From assembly GCF_025354435.1 (NCBI RefSeq), contig NZ_JANXMU010000025.1, positions 60,313 through 124,312 of the forward strand: a stretch of DNA of 64,000 bases, read 5' to 3'. Shown here piece by piece: positions 25,062 to 35,028 of the stretch. Within the stretch, counting starts at the first letter, position 1. Every line of letters starts with the position of its first letter. The notes below the pieces were generated by a model, which worked only from the letters and a program-made list of their open reading frames with translations, was not told the DNA's origin and made no database searches. Origin of the DNA: Rhodoferax sp. Its GTDB lineage: Bacteria; Pseudomonadota; Gammaproteobacteria; Burkholderiales; Burkholderiaceae_C. The translations under genes were made by a program, and so were the position numbers.

Positions 25062-28000
25062 GGTGTGGGTTCCTCTGAATGGGGGGCCAGTTCCAGGAAT
25101 AATGTTTCCAGAAGCTGTTGGGCGGTGTCGAATTCGAAGGCCATCAGGGCCGATTCCAGCTCCGCCATGCGGTGGCCCAGGCCTGCGTTGTGCAAGGCCT
25201 GGGCCAGTTGCTCCTGCGTGCCTTCGTCCAGTGCGTTGTGCTGGGTGGCGTTTAGCATGGTCCGGAGCATGTGGTGCCATTGCGGAGACACCGCAGGAGG
25301 CCAGGCCGACGCAGTGTGCAAAGGTGCCGGTTCCGTGTGTCCGTCGTTCAGGGCCAGGTCGACGGCATGCATGGCGGCCGCCACGTCTTTCTGCGCCAGT
25401 CGCGCCTGCTCGGAGTAGCCGGACAGCAGGGTTTCTTCCAGCACGTGGGAGCTGTGCATCAGGGTTTGCAGGCATAAGTTACCTGCTGCGCCGCGCATGC
25501 GGTGGGCCAGGTAACGGGCACCTTCCAGGTCCTGGCGCTCCAGCAGGGAGTCGATTTGCGCGGGCACGGAATGGTTGTCGTCGAGAAACTGGCGGATGGT
25601 CTTGCCCAGCGTGGCACCACTGCCCCACAGCTCGATGCCTCGCTCCCAGTCGATTGCCGGGGCGGCGCTCTGGTCGTGCCGGATGGTCTGGGCGGTGGTA
25701 CCTTCGGTATCGGGTAACTTGATACCCATGACACGGGCTATCTCGGCAATGAGCTGTGACAGGTCAATCGGTTTACTGGCAAAGCCATCCATGCCCACCG
25801 CTTGGGTAGCGCAGCGTTCTTCACTCATCACGCTGGCCGTTAGCGCCACGATGGGGGTGGGCCGCAGCTTGCGGGTCAGTTCTAGTTGGCGGATGCGGCG
25901 GGTGGCCTCCAGCCCGTCCACGCCGGGCATTTGCACGTCCATCAGTACCACGTCAAAAGTCTGCTTCTGGAAGGCCTGCATCGCCTCAACCCCGCCCGTA
26001 GCCGTTGTCACCCGGTGACCCGCATGGCCCAGAGACAGGGACAACAGCTCCAGGTTTTGCGGCATGTCATCCACCGCCAGAATGCGCAGGCCAGGCAGCT
26101 CGTACAGCAACATTTCATGCACCGGTTCCACTGCTTGCCCAGGCTGCAAGGGCAGGCGCAAATGGAAGGTGCTACCCACGCCCAGCGTGCTTTCGACATG
26201 CAACTGCCCATCCATCAGCTCCACCAGTTGCCGCGCGATAGTGGTGCCCAGGCCGGTGCCGCCAAAGCGGCGGCCCATGGATGCATCGGCATGCGAGAAC
26301 GGGTCGAAGATCTTGTCGATCCGGTCGTCGGCAATGCCAATGCCGGTGTCGGTCACGGCAATGAGCACCACCCCCCAATCAAGTTGCGCCGTGACGTGGA
26401 CCGAGCCGACGTGGGTGAACTTCACCGCATTGCCCAGCAGGTTGTTCAACACCTGGCGCACCCGCATCGCATCGCCTTTGAAGAACTCGGGCAGCGTGGA
26501 GGCGTAGTGCACCTCCAACTCCAGGCCTTTGCTTACGGCGGTGAGGCGTTGGGTGTCGGCCGCTTCGGTGATCAGGGCTTTGAGTGAGAAGTCTGCGTGC
26601 TCCAGTTCCACCGCGCCTTTTTCCAGCTTGGCGGTGTCCAGAATGTTGTTCAGCAGCCCCAGCAGCGAACGCGCGCACTGCCGTACCGTGGCCATGTGGC
26701 GGCGCTGCAACTGGCCCAGGTCGGTGCCCAGCAGTAGCTCGGTGAAGCCGATGATGGCGTTCATCGGCGTACGGATTTCGTGGCTCATATTGGCCAGAAA
26801 GCTGGTTTTGGACTGCACTGCGATTTCGGCAATCCGGTGTGCTTCGCGCAGCTCGGACTCCATGGCGTGGCGTTCGTGGATGTCCAGGATGAACGCATCG
26901 ATCCACAGCGCCTTGCCTTGTGCGTCGTAGGAGGCCGTGCCCCGGCCCCAGACCCAGCGGTAGCTGCCGTCGCGGTAGCGTAGACGGTATTCGATGGAGT
27001 AGGTGGTGCGGTTGGCCACCGCCTGGGCCACCGTGGGCAACAGCATCGACAGATCGTCGGGATGGACCAGGGTGGCGATATTGAGGTCGCCGTGTATGAA
27101 GGCCGCCGCCGGGTAGCCGGTGAAAGCCTCTACTGCATCGCTGATGAACTGCATGGGCCAGTTGTCTTTGATGATGGCCCGCAATGCGATGCCGGGGAGG
27201 CTGCGGACCAGCGATGTGATTTGCGCCTGGCTGGCATCCAGGGCGCTCTCGACCATCTTGCGCTTCGAGATGTCCATGATGATGCCGTCCACCCACAACG
27301 GCTTGCCTTGTGCATCGTAGGTGGTGATGCCGCGACCCCACACCCACACATAGTGGCCATCGCGGTGCTGCAAACGGTATTCGATGTCGTAGCCGCCATG
27401 CTCGGCGATGGACAGGTAGGCTTTTTGCAGGTTGTCTGCCTTGTCGTCGGGGTGTGTCTGTTCGAGCAAGGTTTTGCTGCCGGACAAAAAGGCCTCTGCG
27501 GGCCAACCCACCACAGATTCAATGGCCTCGCTCATGTACGACATGGTCCGGCTCTCGTTGGTTAGCGCCCGGAAGACGATGCCTGGAATGTTTTGCGTCA
27601 TGGTGTGCATTTGCTGCCGGCTGGCGTTGAGTGCCTGTTCTGCCAATTTGCGCGCCGTGATGTCGATCAGCAGGCCGTCAAACCACTGCGGCGTGCCGCT
27701 GTCGTCATGCACCACCCGGCCATGCGAAAGCACCCAGCGGAAGCTGCCATCGCGGTGCAGCATGCGGTATTCGTTTTCGTAGCTGGTGCCTGCAACCCGC
27801 GCGCTGCGAACATTTGCCTGTACTTCCTCCCGGTCATCGGGTGGATGTGCTCCAGCACCTCCCCCTGCCGGGCCAGAAATTCCGTTGCCGTCCAGCCGGT
27901 CAGCGCCAATACGCCGTCACTGACAAACAAAATCCGCCGCGCACCGTTGAGCTCGCGGCGGAAGGCCAAGCCGGGGATGTGCAGCAACAAGGAGCGAAAT

Positions 28001-29592
28001 TGCGATTCGCTGGCGTGCAGCGCCTGCTCTACGGCTTTGCGTTCGGTGATGTCTGTCAGCAGCACATCCAGCCAGCGCGGTGTGCCGCTTTCATCGTTGA
28101 CCACGCCGCCGCGCCCTAGCACCCAGCGCACGCTGCCATCGCGGTGTACTAGCCGATATTCGATAGCGTACAAATGGCTGTATTCGATGCTGTAGTGGAT
28201 GGCGACCTTTACCCGTTCCTGGTCCTCGGGGTGGATCTGGTCCCAAAAGTCATGGCCCTCGTTCAGGCACTGTTGTGCGGTCCAGCCCGTGAGCTGCTCA
28301 ATGCTATCGGTCACAAACACCAGTTTGCGTAAACCGGCCACTTCTCGCCGCGAGGCTACACCGTGGATGTTGTGTAACAGCGAATAGTGCTGCGATTCGC
28401 TGGCGTGCAGTGCCTGCTCTGTGGCTATGCGCTGGGTGATGTCGGTCAGCAAGCCGTCAAACCAGCGGGGCGTGCCTTGGTGGTCGCAGACCACACTGCC
28501 TCGCGACGTGATCCAGCGCAGACCGCCGTCACGGTGGATTAGCCGATAGTCCACTCCGTACAAATCCTGTGTGGCGCAGGCTTGGTCTAAGACTTGCTGC
28601 ACCCGCGCCACATCCTCGGGATGGATCTGGTCCCAAAAGTCGTGCCCGTCGGCCATGCTTTCCTGGGCGGACCAGCCGGTCAGGGCCAGGGCACCGTCGC
28701 TGATAAAGGTCAGCTGTCGGTTGTCCAGCCGCCGCCGGTAGGCCAGGCCGGGGATGTTGAGCAGCAGGGATGCGTAAAGGGATTCGCTAGTTTGCATTTG
28801 CTGGTACAGCTTGCGGTAGCGCACCAGGAGGTGACTGGTGATGGCGACCACTGCGGTGCCCAGCACCGTAGCCAGGGCAATTCTTAGCGCTTCAGCATGC
28901 CCGTTGTGGTGGACCAGGTTGAGCGCAAAGCCCTGTGCGGTGCTGAAGTGCGTTGCCTCCATGCCCAGGTAATGCATGCTGGCCATGCCCAGACCCAAAA
29001 TGCTGCCGCTGAGCACAATGGTGTTGTCCATGGCATGTCGGCCATTGCCTAGCAGCATAGGCAGTCCAAACCGTATCCAAAATGCCAGTGTGGACAGCGT
29101 AATAGCAATGCCGGTCGCCAGCAGCGCCCACAGGGGGTCGTAGGGTGGCTGCAGCTCCTTTTGTATGGACGCTATACCGCAGAAGTGCATGGCCGCAATG
29201 CCGCAGCCCACCAGTACCCCGCTCAGCACGATCTGCCGTGGCCCGATCGGGGGGCGGGCCAGCACCTGCAGCGCCAGCCACGTGGCCAGCAAGGTGGGCA
29301 ACAGTGACAACAAGGTGTAGCCCGGGTGGTATTGCACCTCGGTGTCCAGGCTAAATGCCAGCATGCCGATGAAGTGCATCGCCCATATGCCGCCGCCCAG
29401 GGTGACCGCGCCCGCCAACAAGGCCAGTTGGCGGTGCTGTGGTTTTGCCACAGCCTGTGCAATATCGGCAATGTGCAGGGCTACGCACGCGGTAAAGATC
29501 GCAATACCTACTGAAAGTGCAACGAGCCAAAGGTCATGGGTGCCATACAAAATAATAGGATCTCTAAATGTGGGACCAAAAAAAGTCTGCAT
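25058..29592 (-). pseudogene. MHYT-multi-PAS hybrid sensor histidine kinase, split by a one-base frameshift
   Basis: Joined, the two frames encode about 1,510 residues. Order: a seven-helix MHYT sensor (repeated MHF/MHY motifs such as WAMHFIGMLAFSLD, AAMHFCGI, ASMHYLGME) at about 1-260, five PAS/PAC modules to about 930, HisKA (FLANMSHEIRTPMNAIIGF), HATPase, a receiver (VVLMDVQMPGVDG) and an HPt domain (AHRMRGAAGNL). The N-terminal frame (from 29592) loses the PAS consensus at EHIHP near 27838. The C-terminal frame continues from there as DDREEVQ. Adding one G in the GG-poor stretch CACCCGATGACC restores it. Sequencing error or real inactivation cannot be told apart here. The phosphorelay would feed the overlapping HD-GYP regulator. 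Confidence 0.82.
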
Positions 29593-29795
29593 GCAAATTG
29601 TGTTCTATTTTAAAAATGCAGTTTTAATATTTTTTGGTATACGAAATATTTTGCGCTCGCAGGCTGTTATTGGCTATCACATACTTTGGTAACAAGGTTA
29701 TTGGCTTTTGTAAAACACGCATGCAGTGGTCTGTTTTCTGGCTCTGTGGGTCTAAAGAATGCAGCCTTGCTATACATTTAATTTGGATACTTTCT

Positions 29796-29849
29796 GGCAC
29801 CCAGCATAGGTTTTGTATGTGCGTATAGCTATGAAAAATATAGTACTGT
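29796..29849 (-). repeat. Dispersed repeat, copy F
   Basis: GGCACCCAGCATAGG on the left is a diverged GGCC end and TATAGCTATGAAAAATATAG on the right is the A/T end. It is the most diverged of the intergenic copies. Confidence 0.55.
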
Positions 29850-29908
29850 ATGGGCTGCCGTCCGCAGGCGCACTTACGGCGCAACGCCTTAGGTAAAGCC
29901 TGGCGGAT

Positions 29909-29961
29909 TTGTCGTGGGTCCCCCACATCACAACGACTAAGGGCCGCTCTATACGGCCCTT
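29909..29961. other. Two adjacent hairpins, possible small RNA or leader structure
   Basis: The first stem pairs TTGT-C-GTGGG (29909-29918) with CCCAC-ATC-ACAA (29922-29933) across a three-base loop. The second pairs AAGGGCCG (29939-29946) with CGGCCCTT (29954-29961), eight perfect pairs. No T run follows on either strand, so a simple terminator is unlikely. It lies about 150 bases upstream of the transglutaminase start. Confidence 0.4.
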
Positions 29962-30111
29962 TGGTCTGTAGGAGGATGCCGATTGCCATGGCGCTGCTCC
30001 GTCCTACTGCGGATCGCGGGGGTGTCTGCTGGGCTAGGCGGGAGTGGATTTCTACACTGACTCCACCTCCAGATTCACCTTGAAGCCCTTGCTTCACCCC
30101 AGGACCCCGCC

Positions 30112-30990
30112 ATGGTTAGATTGAAATTTTCGATAGGGCTGAACTATGAAATCGCCAGCCCCGGCTGCGACTTCATCTTCAGCATCCACGCCGCGCAAAC
30201 GCCGCACCAGACCGTGGTGAGCGAGCTGCTCAACATCAGCCAGCCGGTGCAGTCAAACATGTATACCGATCCGGCTACCCACACCCGGTTTCTGCGCTTC
30301 AAAGCCGCCGCAGGCCCGTTGACCGTGCACTACGACGCCACGGTAGACCTGGCGCACTTCACCGCCCCGCCTGAGAGTATTCTGGAAGCGCCAGTTGCCA
30401 ACCTGCCCGGTGCTGTGCTGCAGTACTTGTACCCCAGCCGCTACTGTCCGTCCGACCGCCTGCACCGCCTGGCGGTGAAGGAATTTGGCCATCTGCCGCA
30501 GGGCTACAGCCGGGTGCTGGCCATCCGCGACTGGGTCACCAGCCGGGTGTCCTTTCAGTCCAACACCTCCAACGGCAACACTACAGCCATCGACACCCTG
30601 GTGGACCGGGTGGGTGTGTGCCGCGATTTTGCGCACCTGATGATTTCGCTGTGCCGAGCCGTCAACATCCCGGCACGCTTTGCCTCGGGCATCGACTACG
30701 GTGCCGATCCCTCCCTTGGCCCCACCGACTTCCACGCCTATGTAGAGGTGTTTCTGGGCGACCGTTGGTACATCTTTGATGCCTCGGGTGCCGCCATCCC
30801 CATGGGCTTTGTGCGCTTTGGTACCGGCCACGATGCCGCCGACGCGGCCTTTGCCACCATGTTTGGCGGCGTGACCGGCTCTGCGCCGGTGGTGCAGATC
30901 GAGGCGATTCCCAATGCCGAGGGTGTGCTGGTGCTGCCAGAACATGTGCCGTACGGCCTGTCTACCGACGGGCAGACCCAGGCCTTTTGA
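30112..30990 (+). CDS. Transglutaminase-like family protein
   Basis: A 292-residue cytoplasmic protein with an N-terminal beta-rich domain (about 1-110) and a transglutaminase-like cysteine protease core. The catalytic triad is visible: Cys in DRVGVCRDFAHL, His in TDFHAYVEV and Asp in WYIFDAS. GVCRDFAHL is the motif of the YebA/transglut_core group. Such proteins are usually peptidases or amidases rather than crosslinkers; the substrate is unknown. It is followed 52 bases later by the lipoprotein genes but has no obvious functional tie to them. Confidence 0.85.
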   Translation: MVRLKFSIGLNYEIASPGCDFIFSIHAAQTPHQTVVSELLNISQPVQSNMYTDPATHTRFLRFKAAAGPLTVHYDATVDLAHFTAPPESILEAPVANLPGAVLQYLYPSRYCPSDRLHRLAVKEFGHLPQGYSRVLAIRDWVTSRVSFQSNTSNGNTTAIDTLVDRVGVCRDFAHLMISLCRAVNIPARFASGIDYGADPSLGPTDFHAYVEVFLGDRWYIFDASGAAIPMGFVRFGTGHDAADAAFATMFGGVTGSAPVVQIEAIPNAEGVLVLPEHVPYGLSTDGQTQAF

Positions 30991-31042
30991 TTTCCAGGGC
31001 CCGCGCACTGCGCAGGTCCTTCACTTTTCCACAGGAGACTTT

Positions 31043-31420
31043 ATGAACAAAAACACATGGGCTTTGGCCTTGAGTACCACCGCACTGGCCTTGCTGGTGG
31101 GCTGCAGCAGCATGAAAACCCCCGCCACCGCCGACGTGGCCGTGTCCAAAGCCGCGGTCGACAACGCCGTGGGCGCAGGCGGGGCGGAATTTGCCCCGCT
31201 GGAGATGGAATCGGCCCGTACCAAGATGGCCGCCGCCAACAAAGCCATGGCCAACAAGGACTACAAGCTGGCCGCCAGCCTGGCCAATGAAGCCCAGGCC
31301 GATGCCAAGCTGGCCCAAGGCAAGGCCAACAACGCCAAAGCCCAGGCGGCGGCCGATGCGCTGCAAGACAACCTGCGGGTACTGCGCGAAGAGCTCGACC
31401 GCGCCAGCAAAACCAATTAA
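31043..31420 (+). CDS. DUF4398 lipoprotein
   Basis: A 125-residue lipoprotein with signal peptide and lipobox LLVGC (lipidated C21). The mature part is an Ala/Lys/Glu-rich helical domain (ARTKMAAANKAMANKDYKLAASLANEAQADAKLA) matching DUF4398. The ATG at 31043 follows CAGGAGA at a good distance. The next gene carries a DUF4398-like segment followed by an OmpA domain, so the two probably act together at the outer membrane and peptidoglycan. Confidence 0.82.
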   Translation: MNKNTWALALSTTALALLVGCSSMKTPATADVAVSKAAVDNAVGAGGAEFAPLEMESARTKMAAANKAMANKDYKLAASLANEAQADAKLAQGKANNAKAQAAADALQDNLRVLREELDRASKTN

Positions 31421-31435
31421 TCCAGGAATATAAAA

Positions 31436-32344
31436 ATGAAAAATCTCTACACCCCTCTTGCCCTCGCCGTTGCCGTACTTTTGGGTGCCTGCAGCTCCCT
31501 GCCCACCAGCACCACCCTGTTGGACCAAACCCACAGCGATTACCGCATGGCCCAGGCCAGCCCCAACGTGAACCGCTACGCCCCACTGGAACTCAAGCAA
31601 GCCGGTGAGGCCCTGGCCCGCGCCGATGCATCTGCCAACAACAAAGACAAGCCTGCCAAGGTCGATGAACTGGCCTACCTGGCTAAGCAAAAAATTGCGC
31701 TGACGCAAGAAGTCGCCAACCAGAAGTTTGCCGAAGCCGAAGTGCTGCGCACCGGCAAGGAAGCCGACCAGTTGCGCCTGCAGCAGCGCTCCAACGAGGC
31801 GGATGCGGCCAAAGCCAAGGCGGAGCAAGCCCAGCAAGCCGCCCTGATGGCCCAAGGCGATGCCGCTGAAGCCCAGCGCAAAACCGACGAGGCTCGCCGT
31901 GTGGCGCAAGAAGCCCAGGCCCGCAATGCGCAGCTAGAGGCCCAGCTGGCCGATCTGGCCGCCAAAAAGACCGAGCGCGGCATGGTCATCACCCTGGGCG
32001 ACGTGCTGTTTGGCACTGACCAGGCCCGTCTGACCCCCGAGGGCCTGCGCACCGCCCAGAAGCTGGCCGATGTGCTGCAGCAAAACCCGCAGCGCAAGGT
32101 GCTGGTCGAGGGCTTTACCGACAGCACCGGCAGCAGCGCCCATAACCAGGAGCTGTCGGACCGCCGCGCCGCTGCCGTGCGCACTGCCTTGGCCGGCATG
32201 GGCATCGCCAACGACCGCGTCGCCACCCGTGGCTATGGCGAGGCCTACCCCGTGGCCGCCAACGACACGGCCCAAAACCGCCAAATGAACCGCCGCGTCG
32301 AGATCGTTTTGTCCGACGAAACCGGCAAGACCGTGCAACGCTAA
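31436..32344 (+). CDS. OmpA-family lipoprotein with DUF4398-like helical region
   Basis: A 302-residue lipoprotein with lipobox LLGAC (C19). Residues 30-180 form a helical, Ala/Gln/Glu-rich stretch that continues as a coiled coil. The C-terminal OmpA/MotB domain (about 185-295) binds peptidoglycan: LFGTDQARLTPEG, VLVEGFTDSTGSSAHNQELSDRRAAAVRTAL and the final NRQMNRRVEIVL are canonical. It would tether the outer membrane to the cell wall. It starts 15 bases after the DUF4398 gene and is followed 21 bases later by a BON-domain gene. Confidence 0.9.
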   Translation: MKNLYTPLALAVAVLLGACSSLPTSTTLLDQTHSDYRMAQASPNVNRYAPLELKQAGEALARADASANNKDKPAKVDELAYLAKQKIALTQEVANQKFAEAEVLRTGKEADQLRLQQRSNEADAAKAKAEQAQQAALMAQGDAAEAQRKTDEARRVAQEAQARNAQLEAQLADLAAKKTERGMVITLGDVLFGTDQARLTPEGLRTAQKLADVLQQNPQRKVLVEGFTDSTGSSAHNQELSDRRAAAVRTALAGMGIANDRVATRGYGEAYPVAANDTAQNRQMNRRVEIVLSDETGKTVQR

Positions 32345-32365
32345 TTTTTTGCCAGGAGAACTGCT

Positions 32366-32947
32366 ATGAAACCCACCCCTTTTGAACGTTTTGCTGCCAT
32401 CGCCTTGGTCAGCGCCATGTCCCTGTCGATCGTGGCCTGCAGCAAGCCAGTTGAGACCGCCGCCAGCGAACCCGTGGCCAGCACCACGGTGGGCACCGAG
32501 ATTGACGACACCGTGGTCACCGCCAGCGTCAAGTCGGCCCTGCTAGCCGATGCCGATGTGAAAAGCGTGGACGTGAAGGTCGAAACCCGCAAGGGCGAAG
32601 TCATGCTCAGCGGCTTCGTGGACAGCCAGGCCCAGATCGAGCGCGCCACCGCCGTCACTAAAGCCGTGGCCGGTGTGAAAAGTATCGACAACAAGATGGC
32701 CCTGAAGACCGCCGACACCACGGTCGGCAACAAGGTGGACGACGGCATCGTCACCACCCGCGTCAAGGCCGCGCTGCTCAACGATGCCAGCATCAAAAGC
32801 CTGGACATCGCTGTGGTGACCCGCAAGGGCGAAGTGCAGCTCAGCGGCTTTGTAGACAACCAGGGCCAGATTGACAAGGCCCTGCAAATCGCCAAAGCCA
32901 CCGAAGACGTGAAAGCCGTGAGCAACGAGATGAGCATCAAAAAGTAG
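32366..32947 (+). CDS. BON-domain lipoprotein, OsmY-like
   Basis: A 193-residue exported protein with lipobox-like SIVAC (C25) and two BON domains at about 48-115 and 122-190. Each has the pattern DDxxVTxxVKxALLxDAxxKSxDxxVxTRKGExxLSGFVDxQxQIxxA. BON proteins bind phospholipid surfaces and help under osmotic or envelope stress. The duplicate domains are very similar, suggesting recent internal duplication. AGGAGA precedes the ATG. The three lipoprotein genes from 31043 form one unit ended by the terminator at 32979. Confidence 0.9.
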   Translation: MKPTPFERFAAIALVSAMSLSIVACSKPVETAASEPVASTTVGTEIDDTVVTASVKSALLADADVKSVDVKVETRKGEVMLSGFVDSQAQIERATAVTKAVAGVKSIDNKMALKTADTTVGNKVDDGIVTTRVKAALLNDASIKSLDIAVVTRKGEVQLSGFVDNQGQIDKALQIAKATEDVKAVSNEMSIKK

Positions 32948-32978
32948 GCTGGGGGGCGTTGCGGCGACCCCAATCTTT

Positions 32979-33012
32979 GCCGTCCCTGGATCACTCCTGG
33001 GACGGCTTTTTT
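32979..33012 (+). terminator. Rho-independent terminator
   Basis: GCCGTCCC pairs with GGGACGGC around a loop, followed by TTTTTT. It closes the lipoprotein operon. Confidence 0.9.
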
Positions 33013-33020
33013 ATATGCTT

Positions 33021-33080
33021 TTTAGCCCCCTAGCGCATATGGTACATACACAAGTAGCTGTGAAAAGTATAGTATTTAGG
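33021..33080 (-). repeat. Dispersed repeat, copy G
   Basis: TTTTTAGCCCCCTAGCGCAT on the left and CAAGTAGCTGTGAAAAGTAT then AGTATTTAGG on the right. It lies between the lipoprotein terminator and folA, and its last bases contain the folA stop codon. Confidence 0.85.
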
Positions 33081-33567
33081 CTTGCTGCAGATAGCGTACA
33101 AAACTGAAGCCCAGCCCGGTGCTGCTGGTATGCACCTCGCGGCTGGCTTCCACCCATTGCGGGCCGAAGCAGGGGGCGAATGCATCGCCGTCAAAGGCCG
33201 CATCGATCTCGGTCACTACCGCCGACTGCGCCAGCGGCAAGGCCTGGGCGTAGATCTCGGCCCCGCCGATCACCCAGGCATCGCTGTCCACAGGGCACAA
33301 CGCCGCCGCCTCGGCAATTGACCCAGCCCGCAACGCACCCTCGGCCTGCCAGTCCGCTTGGCGCGTCACCACAATGTTCACGCGCCCTGGCAGCGGTCGA
33401 AAACGTGGCGGTAACGAATCCCAGGTTTTGCGTCCCATGACCACCGGGCAGCCCAGCGTGGTGCGCTTGAAGTGCGCCATGTCTTCCGGCAAATGCCAGG
33501 GCAGGGTGCCGTTGACACCAATCACGCCATTGGCAGCGCGGGCGAGGATGAGGTGCAGGCGCGTCAT
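33076..33567 (-). CDS. folA: Dihydrofolate reductase FolA
   Basis: A 163-residue enzyme reducing dihydrofolate to tetrahydrofolate with NADPH. The N-terminal [29 protein letters not shown] and the [11 protein letters not shown] and [14 protein letters not shown] motifs are canonical; the active-site acid is the aspartate in LPEDM. The start at 33567 overlaps the thyA stop by four bases, so the two are coupled, which makes sense since ThyA produces the dihydrofolate that FolA recycles. The stop TAA lies in the end of repeat copy G. Confidence 0.95.
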   Translation of the reverse strand: MTRLHLILARAANGVIGVNGTLPWHLPEDMAHFKRTTLGCPVVMGRKTWDSLPPRFRPLPGRVNIVVTRQADWQAEGALRAGSIAEAAALCPVDSDAWVIGGAEIYAQALPLAQSAVVTEIDAAFDGDAFAPCFGPQWVEASREVHTSSTGLGFSFVRYLQQA

Positions 33568-34379
33568 ACCGCCACCGGGGCTTTGATGGCCGGGTGGCAT
33601 TGGTAATCCAGCACCTCGAAGTCTTCAAACTGGTAGCTGAAGATATCCGCCGGTTTGCGCTTGATATGCAGCGTGGGGTAAGGGTAGGGCGTGCGGCTGA
33701 GTTGCTCGTTCACCTGGTCTACGTGGTTGCTGTAGATGTGGCAGTCGCCGCCAGTCCAGATGAAGTCGCCCACGGCCAGGTCGCACTGCTGCGCCACCAT
33801 GTGGGTGAGCAGGGCGTAGCTGGCGATGTTGAAGGGCACGCCCAAAAAGATGTCGGCGCTGCGCTGGTACAGCTGGCAACTGAGCTTGCCATCTACTACG
33901 TAGAACTGGAAAAAGGCGTGGCAGGGCATCAGCGCCATCTTGTCGAGCTCGGCCACGTTCCAGGCGCTGACGATGATGCGGCGGCTGTCGGGGTTGGTCT
34001 TGAGGGTCTTGATGACTTCTGCGATCTGGTCGATGTGACCGCCGTCGGGCGTGGGCCAGCTGCGCCACTGCACGCCGTACACCGGGCCCAGGCTGCCGTC
34101 TTCACGGGCCCATTCGTCCCAGATGCTCACGCCGCGCTCTTTCAGCCAGTTGTTGTCGCTGCTGCCGGTGAGGAACCACAGCAGCTCCTGGATGATGCTG
34201 CGCAGGTGCACTTTCTTGGTGGTGACCAGCGGAAAGCCTTCGTTCAAATCGAAGCGCATCTGGTGGCCAAACACGCTGCGCGTACCGGTGTCGGTGCGGT
34301 CGGTTTTGGCGGTGCCGGTGGTGTGCACCAGGCGCATGAAGTCTTCGTACTGGGAGCGGACGGGGCGGGTGTTCATCAA
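33564..34379 (-). CDS. thyA: Thymidylate synthase ThyA
   Basis: A 271-residue enzyme making dTMP from dUMP and methylene-tetrahydrofolate. The nucleophile is C153 in [32 protein letters not shown] and [11 protein letters not shown] are the substrate-binding signatures. Two adjacent ATGs (34379 and 34376) are possible starts. The toxin gene ccdB ends one or two bases upstream, so thyA may be partly transcribed from the ccdA promoter. Overlaps folA by four bases. Confidence 0.96.
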   Translation of the reverse strand: MMNTRPVRSQYEDFMRLVHTTGTAKTDRTDTGTRSVFGHQMRFDLNEGFPLVTTKKVHLRSIIQELLWFLTGSSDNNWLKERGVSIWDEWAREDGSLGPVYGVQWRSWPTPDGGHIDQIAEVIKTLKTNPDSRRIIVSAWNVAELDKMALMPCHAFFQFYVVDGKLSCQLYQRSADIFLGVPFNIASYALLTHMVAQQCDLAVGDFIWTGGDCHIYSNHVDQVNEQLSRTPYPYPTLHIKRKPADIFSYQFEDFEVLDYQCHPAIKAPVAV

Positions 34380-34380
34380 G

Positions 34381-34695
34381 TCAATATCCAGAAATCAAAT
34401 AGTCCAATGCCGCGACCAAATCGTGGCGCTGGGCATCGATGCAGGTCACGGGGTTTTTCAGCAAGCGGGCGGGGAAAGAGGCGATGGCGGGCACATCGGC
34501 GCACAAGCTTTGCCCGGCCACCGTGACCAAGGGCTGCAAGCCTTCGATGCGCGGCCCCATGGCGTGCAGGTTGCGCAGTGGGATGATCACACGCGAATCG
34601 ATTTGCCCAATGTGGTTGGATTGCAGGTCTAGCCAATAAGGAATGCGGCCCCGCTGGTCGGCCATGGGGTTGGTGTAAACGTCAAATTGCGCCAT
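34381..34695 (-). CDS. ccdB: CcdB-family toxin
   Basis: A 104-residue protein matching CcdB, which poisons DNA gyrase. The pattern FDVYTNP...[21 protein letters not shown] and the C-terminal [11 protein letters not shown], equivalent to the gyrase-contacting IxxxW-G-I end of plasmid CcdB, are visible. The penultimate tryptophan of F-plasmid CcdB is replaced by serine here, which could lower toxicity. It sits three bases after ccdA. Confidence 0.88.
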   Translation of the reverse strand: MAQFDVYTNPMADQRGRIPYWLDLQSNHIGQIDSRVIIPLRNLHAMGPRIEGLQPLVTVAGQSLCADVPAIASFPARLLKNPVTCIDAQRHDLVAALDYLISGY

Positions 34696-34698
34696 GCT

Positions 34699-34986
34699 TC
34701 AAGCGGCTTTGGGCACCGGGCCCGGCGTGTCTTCACCTTGCTCGGCCAGCCATTGGTTCACTTGTTGGGCAAAGGTGCCTTCTGCGGCAATGCGGGCGTT
34801 GTAGTGGTCAATGGCCTCTTTGTTCTCTGCGTTCCAGCGCTCCCAGTAGATGCGCTTGACCTCGGCGGCCAGCAGCACGTCTACGGTCTGCGACACGTTG
34901 ATACCCAGGCTGCGGGCCATTTCCAACGTCTTGGTGTTCAGCGTGAGGTTGGTGGCTTTTTTGGGGGCTACGGCGAGATCCAACAT
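34699..34986 (-). CDS. ccdA: CcdA-family antitoxin
   Basis: A 95-residue antitoxin. The N-terminal ribbon-helix-helix region (ATNLTLNTKTLEMARSLGINVSQTVDVLL) should bind the operator, and the C-terminal WERWNAENKEAIDHYNARIAAEGTFAQQVNQW is the CcdB-binding tail, with the ERWxxEN motif typical of CcdA. A palindrome overlapping the -10 box lies 18 bases upstream of the ATG. The pair is wedged between thyA and an FAD-oxidase gene on the same strand. Confidence 0.88.
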   Translation of the reverse strand: MLDLAVAPKKATNLTLNTKTLEMARSLGINVSQTVDVLLAAEVKRIYWERWNAENKEAIDHYNARIAAEGTFAQQVNQWLAEQGEDTPGPVPKAA

Positions 34987-35003
34987 GGTCGGCTCCTTGA
35001 ATC

Positions 35004-35024
35004 ATGCGCACAGTATATGCGCAT
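35004..35024 (-). promoter_or_regulatory. Candidate ccdAB promoter and operator
   Basis: ATGCGCA at 35004-35010 and TGCGCAT at 35018-35024 form a perfect inverted repeat separated by seven bases. Read on the minus strand the spacer contains TATACT, a good -10 hexamer, so binding by CcdA-CcdB would block the promoter. The ccdA start is 18 bases downstream. Confidence 0.6.
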
Positions 35025-35028
35025 AGGT

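Larger units (their letters stand above)
29593..30111. other. Intergenic region between the MHYT kinase and the transglutaminase gene
   Basis: This 519-base gap holds an A/T-rich stretch at 29593-29700 that should contain the kinase promoter, repeat copy F (29796-29849), a pair of strong hairpins (29909-29961), and GTAGGAGG at about 29968-29975. A short open frame at 29850-30083 has unlikely composition and I do not call it a gene. Confidence 0.5.

Noticed and set aside
29850..30083. A 77-codon open frame upstream of the transglutaminase gene
   Set aside because: Basic, low-similarity product covering the hairpins; no convincing start or family.
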